Both the position numbers and the translations under genes were made by a program. The notes beneath the pieces were generated by a model. The model saw only the letters and a program-made list of their open reading frames with translations, was not told the DNA's origin and made no database searches. A DNA stretch of 31,524 nt, from assembly GCA_964622915.1 (NCBI GenBank), contig CAZUSC010000021.1:1-31524 (forward strand). Reading direction: 5' to 3'. The DNA comes from CAZUSC01 sp964622915. Its GTDB lineage: Bacteria; Patescibacteriota; Andersenbacteria; UBA10190. Each line of letters begins with the position of its first letter. The stretch's first letter is position 1. Shown here one piece after another: positions 7,553 to 14,701 of the stretch.

Positions 7553-9601
7553 TTACTTAACTAGCAGCGGCGCCAAAGCCAACGTCAAAGTTGCCAGTAA
7601 TTTGATCAAAACGTGAAGGGAAGGTCCGGCGGTGTCTTTGAAAGGATCGCCCACAGTATCTCCAGTGACTGCCGCTTGATGTGTTGGCGATTTTTTACCG
7701 CCGTATTGTCCGGTTTCAATCCATTTCTTGGCATTGTCCCAAGCTCCGCCAGCGTTGTTCATCAAAGTCGCCATCAAAATACCAGCAATGGTACCAACCA
7801 TAATCAACCCTGCTTCTGCTTCTGCTCCCAAAGTTAGCCCAACAATAACAGGCACGGCTACCGCTAGCACACCCGGCGCTATCATCTGACGCAAAGCACC
7901 CCGGGTAGTAATATCAACTGCTTTCGAATAATCAGGTTTAACTTTACCGGTCATGATGCCCGGATTGTCTTTGAACTGTCGTCGTACTTCATTGATAATA
8001 GCGTAAGCTGCCTTGCTAACCGCCCGTATAGCTAAAGAAGAAAATACAAACACTAGCGTGGCTCCAATTAAGGCGCCCACGAATACTTCTACTTTAGCCA
8101 AATCAACAGTTTCGATACGCACTTCTTCTAAGTAAGCAGTAAACAGTAAGAAAGCGGCCAGCGCCGCTGAACCAATGGCATAACCCTTTGTTAATGCTTT
8201 GGTGGTATTACCAGCCGAATCCAGCTTATCCATAACGGCGCGCGATTTTTCGCCCTCACCAGACATTTCCGCAATACCGGCTCCGTTATCAACAATCGGG
8301 CCGAACGTATCCATCGCTAGCACATAAGCAGCGGTTGCCAACATGCCCATGGTAGCAACGGCAGTGCCATATAATCCGCCACCATCAATTCCCGACTGCA
8401 GGCCGAGACGATAAGCAATCAATAACGCGGCAGAAATAGTTAGAACGGTTAAGCCAGTTGATTCCAAACCGACAGCGTAACCCGAAATAATATTAGTAGC
8501 ATGTCCCGTCTGGGAAGATTCGGCGATCTCTTTCACTGGACGATACTTAGCTTCGGTGTAGTACTGCGTAATGTAAATAAAGATAATGCTGGTTATGATA
8601 CCGACTAATCCCGCCCAGAAAAACCACATATTGCCCAGCATGTATTTGGTAACAAAGTAAAAAGAAATGGTCGCCAGAATGGAAGTGATGTAATAACCCC
8701 TGTTCAATGCTTTCATTGGATCTTCGTCTTCCTTGGGTTGCGCTAGCAGCACTCCTATCACTGAAGATACTAGACCAAAGGCCCGTAGTACCAACGGGAA
8801 CACGATGCCAGCCACTCCAAAGACGGGAAAAAGAGCCGCCCCTAAAATCATTGCTCCAATATTTTCTGCGGCAGTTGATTCAAACAAATCCGCTCCGCGA
8901 CCGGCGCAATCCCCCACGTTATCTCCTACTAAATCCGCAATCACGGCTGGGTTACGAGGATCGTCTTCCGGAATACCCGCCTCTATTTTACCGACTAAGT
9001 CAGCGCCGACGTCCGCTGCCTTGGTATAGATTCCGCCGCCTAGCTGGGCGAATAACGCAACAAGGGAAGCGCCAAAGCCATAGCCGACGATCAAAGTTGG
9101 GATTTCTGTTGGCTGATAACCAAGCTGGCGGTAAATTACGAATAAACCGGCAATACCGATTAGGCTTAAGGAAACGATCGTCACCCCGGAAACGGCGCCA
9201 CCGCGCAGCGCAATAGTGAGTGCTGCCGAAAAACTATTCTTGGCCGCGGCGGCCGAGCGCACATTAGCACGCACCGCTACCCACATGCCAATAATTCCGG
9301 AAACTCCCGAGGAAATAGCCCCCAGCAGTAAAGAAATGGCAGTATGCCAGCCGACATCCGCTTTGCCCACCGCCATATACGCAAACAGGAAGCCCAGCGC
9401 TATTACAAATCCAATCAAAGTTATGGTTCGGTATTGGCGTCTTAAGAAAGCATAAGCGCCTTCTTGAATAGCTGCCGCCACCTCTTGCATTGCCGCTGTA
9501 CCTTGGTTCTTACTCATGATCCATGAGTACAGCCAGTAGGCAAAAACCAGCGATCCGGCTGGAAAAGCGAGAGAAATAGCCATGGCGTTAAAATAAGTCA
9601 T
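7553..9601 (-). CDS. hppA: Membrane pyrophosphatase, K+-independent H+-pumping type
   Basis: 682 residues with about 16 membrane helices. It hydrolyses cytoplasmic pyrophosphate and pumps protons out. The catalytic region DVGADLVGKIEAGIPEDD (about 197-214) is intact, as are IADLVGDNVGDCAGRGADLF (221-240), DTFGPIVDNGAGIAEM and the C-terminal GDTVGDPFKDTAGPSLH. The subtype is set by GNTTKALT at 464-471: a lysine (K468) and threonine (T471) where K+-dependent enzymes carry Ala and Gly. Lysine there substitutes for potassium, so the enzyme should be K+-independent and therefore proton-pumping by family knowledge. It begins at ATG 9599-9601. It lies directly upstream of the atp operon but has its own terminator. 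Confidence 0.96.
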   Translation of the reverse strand: MTYFNAMAISLAFPAGSLVFAYWLYSWIMSKNQGTAAMQEVAAAIQEGAYAFLRRQYRTITLIGFVIALGFLFAYMAVGKADVGWHTAISLLLGAISSGVSGIIGMWVAVRANVRSAAAAKNSFSAALTIALRGGAVSGVTIVSLSLIGIAGLFVIYRQLGYQPTEIPTLIVGYGFGASLVALFAQLGGGIYTKAADVGADLVGKIEAGIPEDDPRNPAVIADLVGDNVGDCAGRGADLFESTAAENIGAMILGAALFPVFGVAGIVFPLVLRAFGLVSSVIGVLLAQPKEDEDPMKALNRGYYITSILATISFYFVTKYMLGNMWFFWAGLVGIITSIIFIYITQYYTEAKYRPVKEIAESSQTGHATNIISGYAVGLESTGLTVLTISAALLIAYRLGLQSGIDGGGLYGTAVATMGMLATAAYVLAMDTFGPIVDNGAGIAEMSGEGEKSRAVMDKLDSAGNTTKALTKGYAIGSAALAAFLLFTAYLEEVRIETVDLAKVEVFVGALIGATLVFVFSSLAIRAVSKAAYAIINEVRRQFKDNPGIMTGKVKPDYSKAVDITTRGALRQMIAPGVLAVAVPVIVGLTLGAEAEAGLIMVGTIAGILMATLMNNAGGAWDNAKKWIETGQYGGKKSPTHQAAVTGDTVGDPFKDTAGPSLHVLIKLLATLTLALAPLLVK

Positions 9602-9650
9602 CTAGGCATGATGAGTACCTGGTCTAATAAAGTCAACTAGAATATTTCCA

Positions 9651-9691
9651 CAATAAAGAAACTGCCTCGGCCACAGCCTGATGCTTTATTG
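9651..9691. terminator. Inverted repeat, possible weak terminator
   Basis: An 8-bp perfect inverted repeat (CAATAAAG at 9651-9658, CTTTATTG at 9684-9691) encloses a 25-base loop with a small GGC-CACA-GCC hairpin. It lies just past the end of the gene at 9699-10289 and could end that transcript, but there is no clean T-run. The rest of the gap before hppA shows only a weak TTGACT / CATCAT pair very close to the hppA start. Confidence 0.3.
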
Positions 9692-9698
9692 CTAATTC

Positions 9699-10289
9699 CT
9701 ACTGCATTAACTCCAGCGTCGAAAACATCTGTTCAACTGTCTGTGCGTATCCGCGATTATCTGGATCAGCGGCAAGATAGGAGATCATAAGCACACGGTC
9801 GTTGTCCTGCGGCAGAATGATTATTTTATAGCGTCCTTGTCCCTCCAACGTGTACGTCAGTCCCTGGTACCCATTAATTGATATGGGTGTCACTGGTTGG
9901 GCTATATTCCCATTTTCCGAATCACCCTGCAGCTGTTGCTCCACAAAAGCTTTTAGTGACTCATTGCCCCCTGGATATGCTTGGCTCATGATATTGACTA
10001 TCAGCCCATCGTGCACGGCTGATCCCATGGTTTGAGTGGATCCGTACTGAAAAAAAGACACAAAGGCGCCATCCTGATTAAGTTTGACAGAGGACGGATA
10101 ACTTATGGCAAATTTCATTTGATCGTGGCGAAAAGTTTGCCAGTCAGATGGAACCACTGTGGCGGGCGCGGCTGAAGTATTCTCTGCTGATGGTTTGCCC
10201 TGTCGTAAGTCGCGCTGGCTGGCAGCAACGCCTACCAGCAACAAGGCGATAACCACGCTCCAACCGATTAATACATTTTTATTTACCAT
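9699..10289 (-). CDS. Membrane-anchored PsbP-like extracytoplasmic protein
   Basis: 196 residues. One N-terminal hydrophobic helix after NK (VLIGWSVVIALLLVGVAA, residues 6-23) acts as an uncleaved anchor or signal. A low-complexity linker follows (about 30-45, Ala/Ser/Thr). The folded domain starts at WQTFRHDQMKFAISYPSSVK and runs to YAQTVEQMFSTLEL. The pattern of a FSISYP-type strand near the start and an alternating beta pattern ending in a helix TVEQMFSTL matches PsbP-like/PsbP-related domains common in lipoproteins and anchored proteins of many bacteria. No catalytic residues are apparent and its function is unknown. It is 35 bases downstream of the flavocytochrome gene and may be co-transcribed. 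Confidence 0.65.
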   Translation of the reverse strand: MVNKNVLIGWSVVIALLLVGVAASQRDLRQGKPSAENTSAAPATVVPSDWQTFRHDQMKFAISYPSSVKLNQDGAFVSFFQYGSTQTMGSAVHDGLIVNIMSQAYPGGNESLKAFVEQQLQGDSENGNIAQPVTPISINGYQGLTYTLEGQGRYKIIILPQDNDRVLMISYLAADPDNRGYAQTVEQMFSTLELMQ

Positions 10290-10324
10290 GTCTTAATTGT
10301 ACTCCGCTCAAGTGCGAAGTCGAT

Positions 10325-11683
10325 CTACAGTGCAAACTTTTCATAATGTATTTTTGCTAAAGGTACGCCCAAACTTACCAACGCTGCTCTTAACCTATCC
10401 ATCATCGGTACCGGGCCACATAAATATACCTCGCGTGAGGGCAAATCAGGCACCAGGCGCTTAATGCTTTGAGCGTCTAGCAATCCTTTTTCGCCGGTAT
10501 AGTTAGGCTCATTGCTTAAAATATTAACTATCGGGGCTCCATAGCGGCTGGATAATTCTTCAAGTTCAGTTTTAAAAACAATATCCCGGGCAGTTTTGTT
10601 GGCATAAAGCAAAACAGCATCTTTTTTCTTTTTCAATACCTGCTCCATTAGTGAACGAATAGGAGTAATGCCGATTCCTCCCGCAATAAAAAGTACTTTG
10701 GGCGAAACACTCACTGCCTCCGTGAAAATACCGTAGGGTCCATCAATCAGAACTTTGGTGCCGACCGGCACGTTGCGGACAGTAGCTGTAAAATTCCCGA
10801 CCGCTTTAATAGTTACTCGTAATTCATCACTAGTTGGCACCAACGACAAGGAGAAAGGATGGGCCTGCCACCACATCCCTTTAGTTAGAAATCGCAGAAT
10901 CATGAACTGGCCTGGTTCAATCGCGAACTTATGTAAATTGCGCCCACGAATATAAATAGAAACAGTGTTATGTGTTTCGTTGACTAGGCGACTAATCGTA
11001 AATTGATGCCGGTCAAACAAATACAAGGGCCGCAAAAATCTAAACAGTAAATGATTTGTTAGTACAACCGCATACAGTACGATCCAGTAAGTGTAAAAAA
11101 CGCGGCTGCTTAATAAATCGCTGCCGATGCGAATTTGATGCCAGAATGCCAAAAACACGGCCAAGTAGACTAATAGGTGGACAAAATACCACGATTCGTA
11201 TCGGAGTTTGCCGCGCACAATCACAAGCGATGTCGTTATTACTAAGATAAAGAGCACCCAACCAATAGCGGCAAGCCAGACGTGCTGATAATTCAGGAGA
11301 AAGCTGAAGAATTGCGGGATAAGACCTAGCCCGCTGCGCCAACTGTAGCCCACCGTAAGGAGCAGCGGGTGCAGCGCTAGGAATATCAGACTAAGCTTGC
11401 CATGCCGCCGGTGAATACGCGCTATTTTGTCCAGCCCAAACGACCGCTCCAGCAGGGGAGTACGGCTCATAAAGATGAACTGCAATAGCACAAACCCGGC
11501 CGCGAGGAGGCCAGATAGTCGACCGAGGGCAACCGCCGAACCCGCCGCGCCCTGGCTAAAAAGCGCGCCTGATCCCTGCCACCAATACGCTAATATAAAA
11601 GCCCCATTCCCCGCTAAGAGCCATTTCCAGACGGTTTTACTAATGCGCTTTTTCACTCGATAATCTTGTGGCGCTGCTACCAA
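10325..11683 (-). CDS. Ferric-reductase/NOX-like flavocytochrome b
   Basis: 452 residues. The N-terminal half has about six membrane helices of the ferric-reductase type. Two histidine pairs have NADPH-oxidase spacing: H91 and H105 (14 apart) and H169 and H182 (13 apart), suited to bind two haems. The C-terminal half is a ferredoxin-reductase-like module: an FAD-binding barrel with HPFSLS at about 275, the NAD(P)-binding FIAGGIGITPI at about 331-341, and the terminal CGPVPMM. It would pass electrons from NAD(P)H across the membrane to iron, oxygen or another acceptor, which cannot be chosen from sequence. The start is TTG at 11681-11683, directly after the DUF1761 stop; GGAAA just upstream could serve as ribosome binding site. 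Confidence 0.85.
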   Translation of the reverse strand: MVAAPQDYRVKKRISKTVWKWLLAGNGAFILAYWWQGSGALFSQGAAGSAVALGRLSGLLAAGFVLLQFIFMSRTPLLERSFGLDKIARIHRRHGKLSLIFLALHPLLLTVGYSWRSGLGLIPQFFSFLLNYQHVWLAAIGWVLFILVITTSLVIVRGKLRYESWYFVHLLVYLAVFLAFWHQIRIGSDLLSSRVFYTYWIVLYAVVLTNHLLFRFLRPLYLFDRHQFTISRLVNETHNTVSIYIRGRNLHKFAIEPGQFMILRFLTKGMWWQAHPFSLSLVPTSDELRVTIKAVGNFTATVRNVPVGTKVLIDGPYGIFTEAVSVSPKVLFIAGGIGITPIRSLMEQVLKKKKDAVLLYANKTARDIVFKTELEELSSRYGAPIVNILSNEPNYTGEKGLLDAQSIKRLVPDLPSREVYLCGPVPMMDRLRAALVSLGVPLAKIHYEKFAL

Positions 11684-12112
11684 TTATTTCCAGAGCGACA
11701 AGATAACGCCCATGATTAATAGCAGCAGGAGATAATAGCCGTTATTCAAAACCCACAACTTCCAGGATTTGTTTTCCCACAGCACGCTCCCCACGGTCAC
11801 TGGAGCAACGAAACCCAGCCAGCTCCAAAAACCAACCATCAGACCAGCCGGCACGCCGCTCGTTGCCGTATAAGCGCTGGCAAAAACAAGCGAATGGGCT
11901 AGTACGTACGCCATCACGAGGGATCCCACCAAAGCCAGCGCATATAACTTTGCCATCCCTTGCTTCTTGGCAGAATCAAGCTGCTGGCTGCTCAGGCCGA
12001 TCATCGCCATCCACTGTTTGCCAAACAGCGGCCCATACCAAAGATACCCTAAGACCATGCTAGCTATCCCCGCCGCCAGCACAGCCACATAATTAATAGG
12101 AACCTGCACCAT
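11684..12112 (-). CDS. DUF1761 family membrane protein
   Basis: 142 residues with about four membrane helices. The N-terminal stretch ASMVLGYLWYGPLFGKQWMA and the later WLGFVAPVTVGSVLWENKSW followed by a final hydrophobic helix match the DUF1761 pattern of small integral membrane proteins. No biochemical function is known for the family. Its stop codon abuts the TTG start of the flavocytochrome, so the two are likely translated from one mRNA. The ATG start at 12110-12112 has no evident ribosome binding site. Confidence 0.75.
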   Translation of the reverse strand: MVQVPINYVAVLAAGIASMVLGYLWYGPLFGKQWMAMIGLSSQQLDSAKKQGMAKLYALALVGSLVMAYVLAHSLVFASAYTATSGVPAGLMVGFWSWLGFVAPVTVGSVLWENKSWKLWVLNNGYYLLLLLIMGVILSLWK

Positions 12113-12130
12113 ATAATTGATTTAAGTTTA

Positions 12131-12514
12131 TCATTTTTTCTTCTTTGACAGCAACTCCGCTTTAAGAATGGCTTGTTCTTGCGCCAGCTCCTTAATGCGC
12201 CGGTCGTAGCGGGTCACCAACACCGAAAAATGCAACGACAATAAAAACAATCCGCCCATTAATAAAAGAAACAGCGCCGCCGGGGCGTAGGAAATTCCTA
12301 CCAAACGTGCAAACCAACTAAGGACAGCGGCAAAGATAGAAAAAATGACGACGGAAATGCTGATTAAAAACCAGATAATCGAATAACCTTCTTTGAGCCG
12401 GTTGTGACGGATTAAATCAATAATCCCCCAAAAAAGCAGAACGCTGCTGCCAATGGCAATGAGCTGAATACGAACGGGAATTTGGCCGGTAATGATGAAC
12501 GAGACAATATCCAT
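12131..12514 (-). CDS. DUF2304 family membrane protein
   Basis: 127 residues. Three hydrophobic segments (about 17-34, 44-64 and 78-96) are followed by a charged amphipathic, coiled-coil-like tail ending LLSKKKK. The motif around RLKEGYSIIWFLISISVVIFS and the C-terminal helix are typical of DUF2304. These proteins are found beside DPM1-like GT2 genes and are thought to assist membrane lipid-linked glycosyl transfer; that is exactly the arrangement here, with a three-base gap to the upstream GT2. Confidence 0.8.
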   Translation of the reverse strand: MDIVSFIITGQIPVRIQLIAIGSSVLLFWGIIDLIRHNRLKEGYSIIWFLISISVVIFSIFAAVLSWFARLVGISYAPAALFLLLMGGLFLLSLHFSVLVTRYDRRIKELAQEQAILKAELLSKKKK

Positions 12515-12517
12515 AAA

Positions 12518-13228
12518 TTACCGGGCGCGCCGTTTAAAGCCGCTTAAGACAATGGCAATGGCATTGGAGAAAACAAAATAGGTGCCCTTCATCGGCCGGA
12601 CCGATGAGCGGCCGCCGAGGCGCGGCTTCATGACCACCGATATTTCTTTAATCCGAAAACCATTACGCAAAAAAGCCACAATCGATTCTGGCTCGGGAAA
12701 ATCTGACGGGTAATGACGTGCCGCGAAAGTGAGGGCGGCCCGGTTGTAGGCCCGATAACCAGAAGTAGAATCAAAAATGCGCCGGTTAGTAACCAGCCCA
12801 ATAAGATAGGCAAATAAGCGTATGCCGAAAAGCCTGACCACCGATGAGGTATATCCAATGGGTTTTAGAAAACGGCTGCCGATTACCACGTCGGCTTTGT
12901 CTTGTTCCAGAACTTCCAAGAGACGGGGAATAAATTGCGGATCGTGCTGGCCATCGCCGTCAACTTGCATGGCTATGTCATAACCGTTCCTGCTAGCATA
13001 CTTAAAGCCGGTCTGCATCGCTCCGCCGATGCCCAGGTTGATAGGCAGATTAAGCACTACCACCTTGGCTGCCGCCGCTTGGTGTGCTGTAGAATCATAG
13101 GAAGCATCGTTAACCACTACAATATCGGCGGCTGGACAATGGCGGCGAACTTGCTTGATAACACCGCTTACCGACTCTTCCTCGTTATAAGCTGGGATAA
13201 TAATACAAATTTTGGTGTGCCTCAACAT
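12518..13228 (-). CDS. GT2 glycosyltransferase, dolichyl-phosphate mannose synthase-like
   Basis: 236 residues. A GT-A fold of family GT2 is seen: the nucleotide-binding start ICIIIPAYNEEESV, DIVVVNDASYDST, the NLGIGGAMQTGFKYA loop and the metal-binding DGDGQHDP at about 94-101. FDSTSGYRAYNRAAL follows in the acceptor region. The closest type is DPM1/polyprenyl-phosphate mannosyl- or glucosyltransferase without a C-terminal membrane domain. It probably works with the adjoining DUF2304 protein to make a polyprenyl-phosphate sugar donor. The ATG start is at 13226-13228. The first 12 bases overlap the likely 5' end of the divergent GT4 gene. Confidence 0.88.
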   Translation of the reverse strand: MLRHTKICIIIPAYNEEESVSGVIKQVRRHCPAADIVVVNDASYDSTAHQAAAAKVVVLNLPINLGIGGAMQTGFKYASRNGYDIAMQVDGDGQHDPQFIPRLLEVLEQDKADVVIGSRFLKPIGYTSSVVRLFGIRLFAYLIGLVTNRRIFDSTSGYRAYNRAALTFAARHYPSDFPEPESIVAFLRNGFRIKEISVVMKPRLGGRSSVRPMKGTYFVFSNAIAIVLSGFKRRAR

Positions 13229-14509
13229 AAATTAACTAATCAGCATACACAATCCCGAGCGGGGTACCAAGCCGACCTGCGCCTGTTAGTCGTTTGCCCC
13301 TTATATCCTCCTCACACCGGCGGTCTAGAAAACCATGCTAAGCAATTTAATCTAGCCCTGACCAAGGCGGGCTGCAAGATTCTCACTTGGACTCCTCTTA
13401 TTACTAAGGACACACTCACTTACGAAGAAAGTGGCGGAATAACCATAATCCGCTTTCCCGCCTGGGAAATTATCCCGAATTATCCTATACCAAAATTCTG
13501 GCATCCCCTTTTTTGGAAGCAGTGGCGTCTGGTTAGTAAGTTCCTACAACCCTACGACGAACTCAGGGCAAGCCCTATAACCCTGCCTGACCGGCAAGCA
13601 GGCTACAACCTACAACCCATAGTTATATCCCGCACCCGCTTTTTTATAACATCGCCCATGGCCGGCATACTTGCCCGTTTTAAACATTGCCGGTGGGTAC
13701 ATATCGAGCATGGATCAGATTACGTACAAACTTCTAACATATTAGTATCCGCCGTAGCGCGCTTGTACGATCTCACGTTCGGTCGAGCGATATTCTTGGT
13801 GGCAGATGTTTTAGTGGCAAATTCTAAAGCCTCGGCTGCTTTTATTAGGAAGTTGGCTCCCCACCGACAGGTTCGGGTCATCTACCGCGGCGTCGAAGCA
13901 GACCGTATCGCCGCCATTCCACCCGCCAATCTTTCTACAGCCTACAACCTCCAACCTCCAACCTCGATTATCTACGTCGGCCGCCTAATCGCCGGCAAAG
14001 GCGTGTCAGATTTGATTCGCGCCTTCGCCCGCCTCACTGATAAACGCGTGCGCTTGAGTATCGTTGGCAGCGGACCGAAAAAGAAACAGTTGGAGCGTTT
14101 AGCTCAATCACTGCGCGTTTACGAGCGCATTACTTGGCATGGCGATACCGACTGGCCTTCTGTTATCAGTCTGCTTAAAAGTTCCGACATCGCCGTTAAC
14201 CCCAGCTACACCGAGGGCCTGCCCACCGCCGTCATCGAAGCCGCCTTGTGCCGCCGCGCCATCATTGCCACTGACGTCGGCGGCACCGCCGAAGTTATCA
14301 AACATAATACCAGCGGCCTTTTGATTGCGCCGCACGATATTAATGCCTTAGTAAAGAGCCTGAAGGAATTGATTAACGATAGAGTGCAACGCCAACAGTT
14401 AGGCGCCGCTGCTTACCAACAAGTCCAACATCGTTTTAGCTGGGTGAACGCCGCGGCCGAATATCAACAGCTCTTTGGCACTCTGCTTCAAAATAGCGAG
14501 CGGAAGTAG
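13217..14509 (+). CDS. GT4 glycosyltransferase with in-frame repeat insertions
   Basis: About 430 residues from a GTG at 13217-13219. The start is uncertain: the family sequence begins at RLLVVCPLYPPHTGGLE (from about 13280), no ATG or TTG lies between, and the open frame continues upstream through antisense of the GT2 gene. The GT-B fold is clear: the N-terminal domain with PHTGGLENHAKQFNLAL, then IIYVGRLIAGKGVSDLIRAF, LSIVGSGPKKKQLERLA and the donor-binding EGLPTAVIEAALC with the E-x7-E pair. It should transfer a sugar from a nucleotide donor to a surface glycan. Two stretches (about 13556-13617 and 13942-13965) are built of palindromes and 7-bp repeats, both encoding YNLQP. The first looks like a roughly 20-residue insertion just before VISRTRFFITSPMAG. 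Confidence 0.8.
   Translation: MPQHKLTNQHTQSRAGYQADLRLLVVCPLYPPHTGGLENHAKQFNLALTKAGCKILTWTPLITKDTLTYEESGGITIIRFPAWEIIPNYPIPKFWHPLFWKQWRLVSKFLQPYDELRASPITLPDRQAGYNLQPIVISRTRFFITSPMAGILARFKHCRWVHIEHGSDYVQTSNILVSAVARLYDLTFGRAIFLVADVLVANSKASAAFIRKLAPHRQVRVIYRGVEADRIAAIPPANLSTAYNLQPPTSIIYVGRLIAGKGVSDLIRAFARLTDKRVRLSIVGSGPKKKQLERLAQSLRVYERITWHGDTDWPSVISLLKSSDIAVNPSYTEGLPTAVIEAALCRRAIIATDVGGTAEVIKHNTSGLLIAPHDINALVKSLKELINDRVQRQQLGAAAYQQVQHRFSWVNAAAEYQQLFGTLLQNSERK
13242..13270 (-). promoter_or_regulatory. Weak candidate promoter for the GT2-DUF2304 unit
   Basis: On the minus strand TTGGTA (13265-13270) and TATGCT (13242-13247) are spaced by 17 bases, each matching the consensus at four of six positions. 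Transcription would begin about seven bases before the GT2 ATG, nearly leaderless. The site lies inside the 5' end of the opposite-strand GT4. Confidence 0.3.
13565..13617 (+). repeat. Palindromes plus TACAACC heptad repeat inside GT4 gene
   Basis: In order: AGGGC-AA-GCCCT (13565-13576), an imperfect hairpin with CCTGC/GCAGG arms (13582-13602), and two tandem TACAACC units (13604-13617). The reading frame stays open and codes for about 20 residues not expected in a GT4. It resembles dispersed intergenic repeats that have landed in a gene. Confidence 0.55.
13943..13963 (+). repeat. T(A/C)CAACC heptad repeat in the GT4 interdomain linker
   Basis: Three tandem 7-base units TACAACC, TCCAACC, TCCAACC lie at the linker between the two GT-B domains, coding for YNLQPP. 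The unit is the same as at 13604-13617 in this gene, again giving YNLQP. Confidence 0.6.
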
Positions 14510-14548
14510 AGTGTGGCTCTTTTTGAGCAGCCAGCCTACTTTAATTAC

Positions 14549-14701
14549 GTGTGCCCCGTTACAAAACTTCACCAAATCTCGCCGGCAGCGCTTTCTCTAG
14601 TGCCAGCCCATAATTACTATGAAATCATTTAATCTCTTTATATTTAAGCAACTACTCGGCTCGCTTAGAGCTGCCGGGTGAAGTTGTTGTAACGGGGTGT
14701 G
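14549..14701. mobile_element. Palindromic MITE-like element at the asnB start
   Basis: The 20-base arm CCCCGTTACAAAACTTCACC (14554-14573) is matched by its reverse complement with a single extra G at 14677-14697. Inside, a second stem CCGGCAGC/GCTGCCGG (14582-14589 with 14670-14677) continues the fold, with weaker pairing beyond. Both ends are flanked by GTGTG (14549-14553 and 14697-14701), as if a short element had inserted with a 4-5 bp target duplication. The right-hand GTG is the asnB start codon. It carries no gene. It fills most of the 187-base gap between GT4 and asnB; an alternative is a structured asnB leader RNA. Confidence 0.5.

Noticed and set aside
8707..9216. Open frame of about 170 codons on the plus strand
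   Set aside because: It lies wholly antisense to hppA, whose family motifs are intact there, and its product is Arg/Leu-rich with no domain.
12902..13216. Long plus-strand open frame running upstream of the GT4 gene
   Set aside because: It is antisense to the well-supported GT2 gene at 12518-13228 and has no protein-family likeness; only the part from about 13217 reads as GT4.
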